Notes under the pieces: model-generated
What the model saw: only the letters and a program-made list of their open reading frames with translations
The model's database searches: none
Told to the model about the DNA's origin: nothing
In this document: positions 20,674 to 31,139 of the stretch, piece after piece
Numbering within the stretch: position 1 is the stretch's first letter
How the letters are laid out: every line of letters begins with the position of its first letter
Made by a program: the position numbers and the translations under genes
Source of the DNA: Apiotrichum sp. Y4204
Taxonomy: Eukaryota > Basidiomycota > Tremellomycetes > Trichosporonales > Trichosporonaceae
Assembly (NCBI GenBank): GCA_025531455.1
Contig: JAMYHL010000142.1
Location: forward strand, 1 to 42,001
Length of the DNA: 42,001 nt
Direction of reading: 5' to 3'

Positions 20674-21605
20674 GATGCTTGGAGACGGATAGGCGTAGAG
20701 TGGGCTCTCGGGACCACAGATATGTACATAGATTGTAGATTGATGATCATGACTTAACCAAGGTTTATGTGTGGGGCAATGAGGCAATGTTGATCACTGA
20801 GGGCTGATCCGGGACTCCCAAGACTGCTGCAGGTGTATCCCTTCTGTGCATATGTGCATGCTTGCTTGCGATCTCGCGAGCTGGTCATTGTTATCTTGTG
20901 ATACATCGGCGAGGTCATCCCTGGGATGCGCAGAGTTCCGATTCCCGAGCTGGGAGATAAGGTGATACGTAGGCGGCCCCCAGGTGACAGGCAGATTTCG
21001 GGGAGCATCTGAATTATATTCAAATCTGAGTCTCAATCACACGGCATAACATTTGAAATTCCCAACCGCTCCTCTATCCACCAACATCGATCCTGATCCA
21101 AGAAAACATCCTTCATCTCGTCCCTTGGCACCCATCGAAGAGCCGACCCACCAGCGGATGCCACAAACATCAACATGTTTCTACAACGCGATCAAACTCT
21201 CCACATCGCATGCATGCATCTCTTTGCACTTGGTCTGCACATCAGCCTCCAATTTCATGCATGCTTCTAGCTGCATTGGAACACCTCCTTTGCGTGGAAA
21301 AGTGCCACACGGGTATAACACCGGTGTGATTTGATTCCGTCCCGCCGGGGGGAGGGACTGATGGACGGACCCAACACACTGTTCACCGTGGAGGAGCACT
21401 CGTGGCCCACGCAGCGCCGCTTCCTTGTTGCTTTTCTCCCTAAACCGCCGCGTGCACCGCGTTCGCCGACGGCAGAACACACCATCCAATATCCACCAAC
21501 AACATCCACTGCCCCCCATCCACCCCCGCACATCGCCGTAATCTAATCCACGCCCAAGCGCGCGAACACGACTTGCTGCGCGCCGCGTCCACCTGCTTTT
21601 CCACA
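20674..21605. other. Intergenic region upstream of STH1
   Basis: It holds the nitroreductase gene 3' end and the STH1 promoter and leader. A G-rich block (CGCCGGGGGGAGGGAC) lies near 21343-21358, and 21470-21600 is C/A-rich leader-like sequence. No additional gene was recognised. Confidence 0.55.
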
Positions 21606-24600
21606 ATGACAGACGCCGCGCCCTCGCCAGCACAGGCCGGCGCAACGGCCCCGTCCCCCGCCGGCAGCTCGGTGGCGACCCCCGGCGCGGGCGTGTTCAA
21701 CCAGAACCTACCCGGCGCGCAGGGCGGTTTCTTTCGGCCACCCATGCCCTCGCCGGCGGGCCAGGTGCCACATCCAGCCGCCGGACCCCTCATTCTCGAC
21801 GACGACAAGAAACGCGAAATGATCGCGAGCATGGATCCCTCACGCGTCATGGCGCTGAGAAAGGTGAGCATGCGCGCAACCCATCCTTCCATCGACATTT
21901 ACATTCACATCCACATCCATATGAATCCCTCTGCTCCATCCTTCTGCATCCACACTCGATCCTTCCCTCTATCCACCCATCCGTCCGTGGAGATACACCC
22001 CGCACCATGGATGTCCTTCCTCGTCATGGGAACCAGATACTGACGCGATGCAGCGTGCCACAGAACTCCAGGCGGCAGGACACACGAAGGAGAACTCGAC
22101 CGAGCTCGCGCGCACAATGGTCATCCTCGGGATGCACGCGCACGCCGTCGCGTTGGAGGAGCGCAAGAGGAAGGCAAAGGCGGACAGCGAGGCCCAGCAA
22201 CAGCAGCAGCAGGGCGCGCAGTCTTCTACACCGGGTACGTCTACAACTGACTTGTCTTCCCTCGACGCGTCGCGCTGACTTTGTACAGCTGCTCCTGCCA
22301 ACCAGCCCGCAGGGCAGCACGTCTCGCTCTCTCCGGCGCAGATTGCGCAGGTCCGCTCGCAGGCCGCGTCCTACCATCTCCTCAGCCGCAACCAGCCCGT
22401 GCCCCAGTACCTCCAGCAGGCTGCTGCCGGAACCCCTCCACCGCCAACACCGACGTCGATGGAGGGTAAGGCCGCGGAGAAGACGGTCGAGGCCATGGTT
22501 GAGTCCACCGCGGGACAGCCGCCATACGCGATGGAGTTTGACAAGTCATCCATCGTCTACCCATACAACTCGTTCATCCACCCATCAGTGTACGCGAACC
22601 GCAAGTTCCAGGAGGAGATCAAGAACCCCCAGGTCAAGCTGCAGCGCATGCTCGTGCCGTCCGACAGGCCGACAGGACTCGACCCGATGCTGCTGATGGA
22701 CGAGCGCAACCGCTTTGTTGAAACGCGCATGGCGTGGAGGATGAAGGAGCTCGAGGAGCTGTCGTCGACGACTGGCCTGGGCGAGCCTGGTGCTGCCGAT
22801 GTCATTGGTGTTACGAGTGATAACAGCAAAAAAGACGAGACCAACCTTGGGATCCAGGCGCGTATCGAGCTTCTGAGTCTCCGTCTCGTCGGCAAGCAGC
22901 GGCTGTTGCGCGAGGATGTTGTCCGCGCCATGCACGGCTCGTCCCAAATCCCCGCCGACCGCTCCCAGTTCCGCCGCTTCCGCACTCATGTGCTCCGCGA
23001 TGCGCGCGCGACTGAGACTGCCGAGCGCAAACAACGCGTCGAGCGCGAGCAGCGCGGCAAGCAGCGCCACCTTGCGTACATCAACTCGATCATCGAGCAC
23101 GGCCAGGCGGTTATTGCCGCGGGCGACACCAATCCCAGGGGCTCTGGAACCGAGAAGATGCGCAAGCTCGGCAAATGGGTACTCCGCCTGCACACGGAGA
23201 CGGAGAGGGAAGAGCAGCGCCGTATCGAGCGTCTCGCCAAGGAGCGTCTCAAGGCGCTTAAGAACGATGACGAAGACGCGTATCTCGCCCTGCTCGGCGA
23301 GGCCAAGGACTCGCGTATCGGTCACCTGCTCAAGCAGACCGACCAATACCTCGAGACCCTCGCTGCTGCAGTTGTGGAACAGCAAAACGATGCCGTCCAC
23401 CGCGACGGACCACACTTTTCCCAGCCGTTCGAGACCGAGGAAGGCCCTGCCAACGAAGCCATGTTTGGCGCGCGCCGCCAGGATGGCGAGGAGGAGGGCG
23501 CCGAGGCCAACGAGGGCAAGGTCGACTACTACGCTGTGGCGCATCGCATCCAGGAGAAGGTGCACAAGCAGGCGTCCATCCTCACTGGTGGTACCCTCAA
23601 GGACTACCAGGTCAAGGGTCTGCAGTGGATGATCTCGCTGTACAACAACCGTCTCAACGGTATCCTCGCCGACGAAATGGGTCTCGGAAAGACCATCCAG
23701 ACGATCTCGCTCATCACCTACCTGATTGAGAAGAAGCAGCAGCCAGGCCCCTTCCTCGTCATTGTCCCCCTCTCGACGCTCACCAACTGGACACTCGAGT
23801 TTGAGCGCTGGGCACCCGCCGTCAAGACGCTCATCCTCAAGGGCTCCCCGTCCGTCCGTCGTGAGCTCTACCCCCGCCTCCGTGCCGGCGACTTCCAGGT
23901 GTGTCTCACCACCTACGAGTACATCATCAAGGAGCGCCCCCTTCTTGCCAAGATCAAATGGATCCACATGATCATTGACGAAGGACACCGTCTCAAGAAC
24001 ATCAAATCCAAGCTGTCGCAGACCCTCAACGAGTACTACTCCACACGCCATCGTCTCATTCTCACTGGTACCCCGCTGCAGAACAATCTTCCAGAACTGT
24101 GGGCGCTGCTCAACTTTGTCCTGCCCAAGATTTTCAACTCGGTCAAGTCGTTCGACGAGTGGTTTAACGCGCCGTTTGCCAACACTGGTGGCCAGGAGAA
24201 GATGGAGATGAACGAAGAAGAAGCGTTACTTGTCGTCAAGCGTCTCCACAAGGTGCTCCGTCCCTTCCTTCTCCGTCGTCTCAAGAAGGACGTCGAGTCG
24301 GAGCTTCCCGACAAGGTAGAAAAGGTCATCTACACCAAGATGTCGTCGCTTCAGTGGAAGCTCTACGAAAGTGTTAAAAAGTACAAGACACTCCCCACCG
24401 ACCTCTCCTCTGGCAAGCCCCGTCGCCAGGCGAACCTCCAGAACGCCATCATGCAGCTCCGGAAGATCTGTAACCATCCCTTCGTCTTCCGCGAGGTCGA
24501 CGAGGACTTCTCGATTGGCAACACGGTCGATGAGCAGATTGTCCGCACCTCGGGCAAGTTCGAGCTCCTTGACCGCATCCTGCCCAAGCTCTTTGCCACC

Positions 24601-26277
24601 GGCCACAAGGTGCTCATCTTCTTCCAGATGACCGAGATCATGTCCATCATTGCCGACTACTTTGACTACCGCGGCTGGAAGTACTGCCGTCTCGATGGTT
24701 CGACCAAGGCCGATGAGCGTCAGCAGCTCCTGTCCACCTTCAACGACCCTTCCTCCCCCTACCAGGTGTTCATCCTGTCCACGCGTGCCGGTGGTCTCGG
24801 TCTCAACCTGCAGTCGGCCGACACCGTCATCATCTACGACACTGACTGGAACCCGCACGCCGATTTGCAGGCCCAAGACCGTGCACACCGTATTGGTCAG
24901 AAGAAGGAGGTCCGTGTTCTGCGTCTCATCTCGAGCGGAACTGTCGAAGAGCTCGTCCTGCAGCGTGCCCAGGCCAAGCTCGAGATCGACGGCAAGGTCA
25001 TTCAGGCCGGAAAGTTCGACGACGTCACGACTGGTGCCGAGTACGAGGCATACCTTGCCAAGGCGTTCGAGCAGGCTGCGGATGAAGAGGAGGAGGAGAC
25101 CAACGAGCTGGACGACGAGGAGCTGAATGAGCTGCTCGCGCGCGGTGACCACGAGTTGGAGATCTTTGCCCGCATGGACAAGGAGCGCGTGGAGCGCCAG
25201 ACTCGCGAATGGAAGGAACTGGGCAACAAGACGCCGCTGCCGCCTCCGCTCATGCAAGAGTCGGAGCTGCCGCCGTTCTACCGCCGCGACATTGGACAGG
25301 AGATGGCCGAGGCTGCGATCCCGGACGAGGACCAGGGCCGTGGCCGCCGCGCCAAGGCCGAGGTCCGCTACACGGATGGCCTCACGGACGACCAGTTCAT
25401 CAACGCCCTGGAGGACAGTGACGACGATCTCGACTCTGCAGCGGAGCGCAAGCGCATCCGCGCGGAGAAGAAGGCCGAGCGCAAACGGCAAAACGAGCTG
25501 CTCGTCCAGGCCGAGGCGGAGGGCAAGCCGTTGTCGACCGTCATCACGACGCTCAAGGCCGAGGCTGCGTCGACTGCCACACCAGTGAAGAAGAAGCGCG
25601 GACGGCCGAGCAAGAGCGCAACACCGGCACTTGGCGAGGAGAGCACGCCAGCAGTGAGTTCTACTTCTCGCAACTTTCGAACTGACAGTCAGAAACGGCG
25701 CAAGACCGGCGGCGGCACGACCGCGGGCGGCATCACGTCCGAGGAGCAGACGATGGTGAAGAAGCTGTACGAGGAGGTGAACGCCCTGATCGACGATGGC
25801 ACGGGCCAGCCATGGAACTTGTACTTCAAGTCTCCTGTCGACCGCAAAATATACCCCGACTACTTTTCCATCATTGCGCAGCCCATTGCCATGTCGCAGA
25901 TCAAGCGCAAGTTTGGGCAAGCGACCTACGGCCTCAACTCTTTGGCGGCTGATCTCAAGCTGCTGTGGAACAATGCGCGCACGTACAACACGGAAGGCTC
26001 TTGGGTGTACAACGCGGCGGACGAGATGGAGGCCTACTTTGACAAGCGGTTCGCCGAGGAGATTGACAAGTTTACACCGCCGACAAACGGCGTGAACGGC
26101 ACCGGCGACAGCACAGAAGGCACCACGCCGGCGCAGAGCGGGCAGAGCACGCCAATGTACAAGGGCCCGAGCCTGGGAACCAAGATCAAGCTCAACCTCG
26201 GCACCGCGAGCCGCCGGCACGAGATTGTCGAGAGCGAGGCGAGCGGCGGCGACGACGACGACGACGATGACTATTAG
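21606..26277 (+). CDS. STH1: SNF2-family chromatin remodeller ATPase (STH1/SNF2, RSC or SWI/SNF catalytic subunit)
   Basis: ATP-driven nucleosome remodeller. Exons 21606-21863, 22054-22234, 22289-25653 and 25693-26277 give 1462 residues. In order: a Pro/Ala-rich start; QLQ-like segment (LSPAQIAQVRSQAASYHLLS, about 160-180); HSA helix (about 370-440); ATPase lobe 1 from LKDYQVKGLQWM (about 584) with DEMGLGKT and DEGH; lobe 2 with LILTGTPLQNN before it and RAHRIGQKKEVRVLRL near 1010; a SnAC-like region; an AT-hook-like KKKRGRPSKS; and a bromodomain (about 1287-1390: PDYFSIIAQPIAM, LLWNNARTYN). The protein ends in a Gly/Asp acidic run. Length and order fit Sth1/Snf21 best, but SNF2 cannot be excluded. 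The last intron (39 nt) is in frame and stop-free. Confidence 0.93.
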
Positions 26278-27012
26278 ACCTAGGATGTGCCAAAAGCAGA
26301 GGAACCGGCGGAGCAGAGTGTTTCGCATCGTTGTGGTAGTTACGTGTTTCGAGGTGTGCGCGCCTCGTATGTATTTTTCTGCAGGACCAAGAACCAAGCA
26401 CCAGTATCAGCCGTGATATTCCGGGTCTGCGCCTCGCCCTGACATTGTTGACATTAATCATGGAGGAATAAGCATGGTATCGATAAGTATGGATCCGGCG
26501 AAGACCAGGGACATACAATACCGGCTGGCCCTCGCTTCCCAGCCGCATGTGAGACAGCGGGACGCACTGCCCCAAGCAGCATCCCTAGCTACGTATAGCT
26601 ACGTAGCTACCACAGTTTCCACGATCCATATCCGCCGGAACGTTTCGCGTCTCGTCATGCCGCGCGGGCCGGGGGAGCGTTGCGCCTGAACTTCGAACAT
26701 GCGAATGTCCGTATTGGGATATTGGAATGTCTGACAAGGCCAGCCAGCTCGGCGATGGGCGATCTCTAAGTGTAAGCTGAGAATATTCCACCTGTGCCAA
26801 GTACCAGGTAGCGGCGCACAGTAGCGTGAGTCACCTTCAGAATAGCCAGAAGGTAGTCACCGCACGAGCTCTCCAGATCTCCAGATCCCCAAGACCTCGA
26901 CTTCAACCAGCCTCAACTTAACCCCGTGCTCCAACTGCCGGATCCCCGGACGTGTGCATATCCCGCCTGCCCGCTGTGCTGTCGCGCAAATCCCGGTCGA
27001 TGCCGGTCGGTG

Positions 27013-27036
27013 ATTCTGGGATTCTGGGATTCTGGG
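27013..27036 (+). repeat. ATTCTGGG x3 tandem repeat
   Basis: Three perfect head-to-tail copies of an 8-bp unit lie in the gene-poor region. Confidence 0.9.
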
Positions 27037-27202
27037 AATCGAGGGCACTAGTACAATACCAAGTTGAGTGGATCTGCAGGGTAGTTTGAGTAGTCTGAAC
27101 ATCAAACAGAGGTGACAACAGACAGTCAATGATCATTGATGATATCACTACGCGCAGCTATCACAACATGCTCAGTCTAAACCACTGGACCACTGGTCAA
27201 TG

Positions 27203-27248
27203 GGCACTGGGCACTGCGCACTGCGCACTGCGCACTCGGCCACTGGGC
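27203..27248 (+). repeat. GCACTGG/GCACTGC 7-bp tandem array
   Basis: About five near-perfect 7-bp units are followed by related CACTGG/GCACTG copies. Upstream ACCACTGG copies near 27181-27196 extend the theme. Confidence 0.85.
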
Positions 27249-27713
27249 TGCACTGTCGGGGAGACGGCGCGCCAAGCATCCGATCCGCCCCCGGCCCGGA
27301 CGAGTCGTGCCAAGAGTCTTGCGAGCTGGGTTTGGGGGTGCATGTTGCATGTTGGCCATGTGCAGCCCCAGCTTCAGGAAACGTAAACGGAATAAACGCG
27401 GGGTTTGGCCCACATGTCTGAGATCTGGAGGCCTGAAGGTTACGACATGGCGGCATATCATGCACATACATTGAGAAGAGGCTACTGTAGGTCATGAGAA
27501 GAGGCGGCAAGCTAGTAGGTGGCAGTCACCACTTTTCCCTCCTTACGAGACATGTTGAGAAGAGTCATCTCGAGTGGCTGGCGTCGAGCGAGTACTCTCT
27601 TTGGAATGCTCGCCTTTTCTTCTCCTTCTCGAGAGTCGGTTCCTGCGATCATTCGATCAGTGCCTGCCATTACTGCACATACAGTATAACGTTACGAGTG
27701 GACGCACGCCGGT

Positions 27714-27753
27714 GAGCTGGCAAGCTGGCAAGGTCGCAAGCTGGCGAGCTGGC
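27714..27753 (+). repeat. AGCTGGCA-type tandem repeat
   Basis: Five imperfect copies of an 8-bp unit (GAGCTGGC, AAGCTGGC and variants) lie in a row. Confidence 0.8.
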
Positions 27754-28095
27754 CCAGATGATGCACGCCATTGATGTGGGGCAGGGCCATGACGGCCGCG
27801 AGGCACAGAGGAACGGGGGCCGTCCGTGTGGCTGGATTATAGGATTACAACAATGGCTTCTGGGCAAGGTGGCCATACTCGGTACTCGGTGCTGGGATTG
27901 GAGGGGGGTGTGACGGAACCCTGCCATAACAACCATACTCGAGTGGGGAACTTAGGCTCTCGCGCTCTGGGATGATGGGATCCCCACAATTTGTCCGCTT
28001 CTCCCTGTTCACTCGTGCATTTCATTGTTCGAGGCCGGGTCGGCGCGGAGCGGATGTTGCCACGCCTGGCAATGCCAAACCTCGGCGACGCATCG

Positions 28096-28122
28096 CTGGG
28101 CGCTGGGCGCTGGGCGCTGCGG
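28096..28122 (+). repeat. GCTGGGC x3-4 tandem repeat
   Basis: Three perfect 7-bp units and one variant (GCTGCGG) lie in the same gene-poor region. Confidence 0.85.
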
Positions 28123-29487
28123 AAGCTCTGGATCGAGATCCGGGCGACTGACATGGTTTCTCAGAGCTCATTAAGGTATCATATATCACCCATCGTGGAG
28201 CGCGAGGCGGTGACCGCTTGGGCCACTGTAGCCCATCTATCTCGTATCTCGTATCTCTATCGGGCGGTCAGTGCGCTCTTGGCATGGCGAGCTCTGATCT
28301 CTGAGAGTAACCTCCATGCCTCCAGTTGGTTCTCCTTCGGGGGGGCCGAGCTCCCTCTCTCCCTATCTCTCCATGCGCACGAGCCACGATGACGAGCGAG
28401 TGCGACGGTCCCCCCTGCTGGCCCTGCTGGGGTGTCACCCGCCGTCATCGTGGGCCTGGTGCCAGTCACCCCGAGTCTGAGCTACTACCGTATATCGTAT
28501 CGTACATGGATGTACATGGATTGCGGGCCGGCGCGGCCTGAGAGCCAGGAGCTTGGAGCCAGGTCCGGTGCAGGTCCAGGTTCGGTTGGGGAATCAGCTG
28601 TGAGTGACAAGTAGCCGAGTTCTTTTCTCTCGCTGTCTTCTCGCTCTCAGCCTCCCCAGCGGTACAGGAACGCGCTACGGCATGCCAAGAACGCGGTGGA
28701 TCAGAAACTGCTCGTCTCGAATGGTCCACAGGGATTGGAGACAAAGGACAAAAGAAAGAGCGCGAGAGAACACCAGTAGTTGTCCCTGCTCCACTGCGCG
28801 CTGCGCTGCCCCCCCCACAACACACGAAACTTGAGGGAGACCTGTCTCTTACAATATCCTGTAATCCTGAATCGTAGTATAACTGAAAGGAACATCCTGA
28901 TACCCTCTGTAGTCTCTCTCCATGCACTCCAGATCTGAGACCTCTTTCGAGGTTCTTGCGCCAAAGCCGTAAACGTAACCTTATGGCAATCCGCTCGGAT
29001 GCGCTTCAGATGTGAACGCGGGTTAGTTACCTCTTGTACCTATCTCTCTCTCGGATGTAGGAGCTGGAACCATACTGTTGACCACTGGGGCGCACGACGA
29101 GAACCGGAGAAACACAGACCCACAGGAATCGCCCTATTAGATCTCTAGCCGCCGGTGAATCGCATGTCACCACCCCCTCATGCTCGCCAGGTCGCTTGAT
29201 CACCGTTCATCGCCCGCTGCGCACGCACCATCAAAGCCAAGTACCGGCTCTGAACCGAAGATGGACAACGAGAACGCCCACACCCCCAGAATCGACGACT
29301 CTAGAGTGGGCTGGGGCGCGGCGCCGCGGGTCGTGTCTCAGGTCAGGATCCTTTGATTTCTCTCCGACAGCGCCGGCAGGCCGCAAGGTTGCCCAGAAGG
29401 TGCCTGCTCCACGGCTCTCTCTGTCCATCCACCCAGTTTTCTCCATGAGCAGCAGCGAGCCCAGTCCGAGCCCTCCGACCCAGGCAG

Positions 29488-29494
29488 TATATAT
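29488..29494 (+). promoter_or_regulatory. TATA box of the carbonic anhydrase gene
   Basis: TATATAT lies about 100 bases before the ATG at 29596 but only 24 before the ATG at 29518. Since transcription normally starts at least 30 bases downstream of TATA, the second ATG is the more likely main start. Confidence 0.65.
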
Positions 29495-29595
29495 GTAGCG
29501 AACTGCTCTTCCGCCCAATGTCGCCCCTCATCCCCCAGCAGCCGCTCGTCCGCATACCCGCCGCCCAGCCGACCCCGTTCGCTCCGCCCGTCACC

Positions 29596-30540
29596 ATGTC
29601 TGTCAACACCACCGCCGCGGGCCCCCTCGCCCAGTTCATCAACGGCAACGCCAACTGGGCGGCCAACATCACCGCCTCGGACCCCGAGTTCCTCCCCAAG
29701 CTCGCGCTCGCCCAGGCCCCGCCCCTCCTCTGGGTCGGCTGTGCCGACTCGCGCGCCCCAGAGTCCGTCATCATGGACCAGCTCCCAGGCCAGGTCTTCA
29801 CCCACGTACGTAGAGTGCAGTCTGTAGTTCCCGGCTCACCCCCAGCGCAACATTGCCAACCAGGTGCACGTCAACGACACAAACTCGAACGCCGTCATCG
29901 AGTACGGTGTCCTCCACCTGAACATCACGAACGGTGAGTGGGCGGTGTGTCATGGGTTCATGAATTCATCGCTAATCTGCAGTGGTTGTTGTCGGCCACA
30001 CGGGCTGCGGCGGTGTCAAGGCTGCCCAGGAGGCAGCGCTCGCCATTATCAACGGCGCTGGCGACGGCAGCACCGGTGGCAGCGGCGGCAACACCGGTGG
30101 TGAGGGCGGCGACGAGGACTGCGACGAGGACGACGACAAGCCCGGCAAGGGCCACGGCCACGGCAAGGACAAGGAGCACAAGAAGGGCGGCCACCACGAG
30201 CGCAACCACCCAGACTACTGGAAGCGCGCGGGCCCCGCGAGCCCCGACACGCCGCTCAACCAGTTCCTCAAGCCGCTCATCAACCTCCGCGTGCACGAGC
30301 TCCCGGCCAACGCCTCCATCGACGAGCTCACCGTCGCCAACGTCAAGCGCGGCGTTGAGAACATTGCCCGCTCGCCGGTGAGTACTAGCTGTTTAACTGT
30401 TTCTTGTCCTCTGTGCTGACAGTCAGGCGATCCAGGAGGCGTGGGCCAACGGCCTCAATGTCTCGGTCCACGGCTGGCTCTACAACCTCACCTCGGGCCT
30501 CCTCACCGACCTCCACCTCAGCAAGCACAACATTGCGTAG
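29596..30540 (+). CDS. Beta-carbonic anhydrase with a His/Asp-rich insert
   Basis: Zinc enzyme interconverting CO2 and bicarbonate. Exons 29596-29805, 29846-29933, 29983-30377 and 30427-30540 give 268 residues. The zinc ligands Cys49, His105 and Cys108 are present (GCADSRAPES; VVVGHTGCGGVKAAQ), as is the Asp51-Arg53 pair. RNIANQV, NAVIEYGVLHL, NVKRGVENIARSP and AWANGLNVSVHGWLYNL follow the family pattern. Between residues about 124 and 185 is an unusual Gly-rich, then Asp/Glu-rich, then His/Lys-rich insert (GKGHGHGKDKEHKKGGHH). No signal peptide is visible from this start. An in-frame ATG at 29518 would add 26 Pro-rich residues lacking acidic side chains. In relatives such an enzyme supports growth at low CO2. 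Confidence 0.93.
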
Positions 30541-31139
30541 AGGCTGCAGATGTCGGGCAAGCAAGGGATAAAACAAAAGAGAATGGGACTATGACTATGC
30601 GGAGTAATCGAGGTCTAGTACTTTAGGTAGCAGTTCATAGAGATGTATTTACTTTCAGTGTTCAAGAGTGCGAGATGCGGCCATCTGATGGGGCCCGTGG
30701 CTCGTGCGACACTGGTGCAACGCTGTCACAGATCACTAAAACCCCGATGCAGGCAATGCACCACCTGATGCTCACCTCGATGCACTCGCATGCGTGCAAG
30801 TCACCCATTGACATCACCTCACGGCCTCTGGCCTCGAGATCGCTGCATCTGGAAAGAACAAGTGATCAATCAATCAATGATCCGCTTTCGGCCATGAGCG
30901 CTCGCAATGATCGTCTGCCAACCCCCATGCCATCAACCCAACACCACCTCCACTTTTGATCAAAGTTCAAAACTCTCATATATATCGCAAGCGTTTCCAG
31001 CTCGCAGCATCACTTTACCACCCATCTCCCCATTCTCACCCTCTCGCAGTTATTTGTCTTGAGAACAACGTACCCCTCCCGCTGATCTTGCCCATTGCCT
31101 GATTTCTTGCTCCCCTCAATTTCTTGTCAACATCCCACA
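30541..31139. other. Intergenic region before the DUF1308 gene
   Basis: It holds the carbonic anhydrase 3' end and the promoter and CT-rich leader (about 31010-31120) of the next gene. No other gene was recognised. Confidence 0.55.
30979..30985 (+). promoter_or_regulatory. Possible TATA box of the DUF1308 gene
   Basis: TATATAT lies about 155 bases before the ATG at 31140, followed by a CT-rich leader. Confidence 0.5.

Larger units (their letters stand above)
26278..29595. other. 3.3-kb gene-poor region with short tandem repeats
   Basis: This is the longest stretch without a supported gene. Open frames are short (none above about 155 residues), Ser/Arg/Pro-rich and unlike known families. It contains several clusters of 7-8-bp imperfect repeats, described separately, and no transposase, reverse transcriptase, tRNA or rRNA was seen. 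The final part must contain the promoter of the carbonic anhydrase gene. Confidence 0.6.

Noticed and set aside
22585..24051. 488-codon antisense open frame opposite STH1
   Set aside because: A mirror of GC-rich coding sequence on the other strand; the plus strand clearly encodes the ATPase.
24226..26397. 723-codon antisense open frame opposite the STH1 C-terminal half
   Set aside because: Same explanation; Leu/Val/Asp-rich artefact of codon bias.
27991..28392. 133-codon open frame in the gene-poor region
   Set aside because: No family resemblance, overlaps a tandem repeat and has no splice-site or leader pattern like the real genes.
26278..29595. CRISPR array, transposon or centromere-like element
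   Set aside because: The repeats are only 7-8 bp, few in number and without spacers, terminal repeats or transposase remnants.
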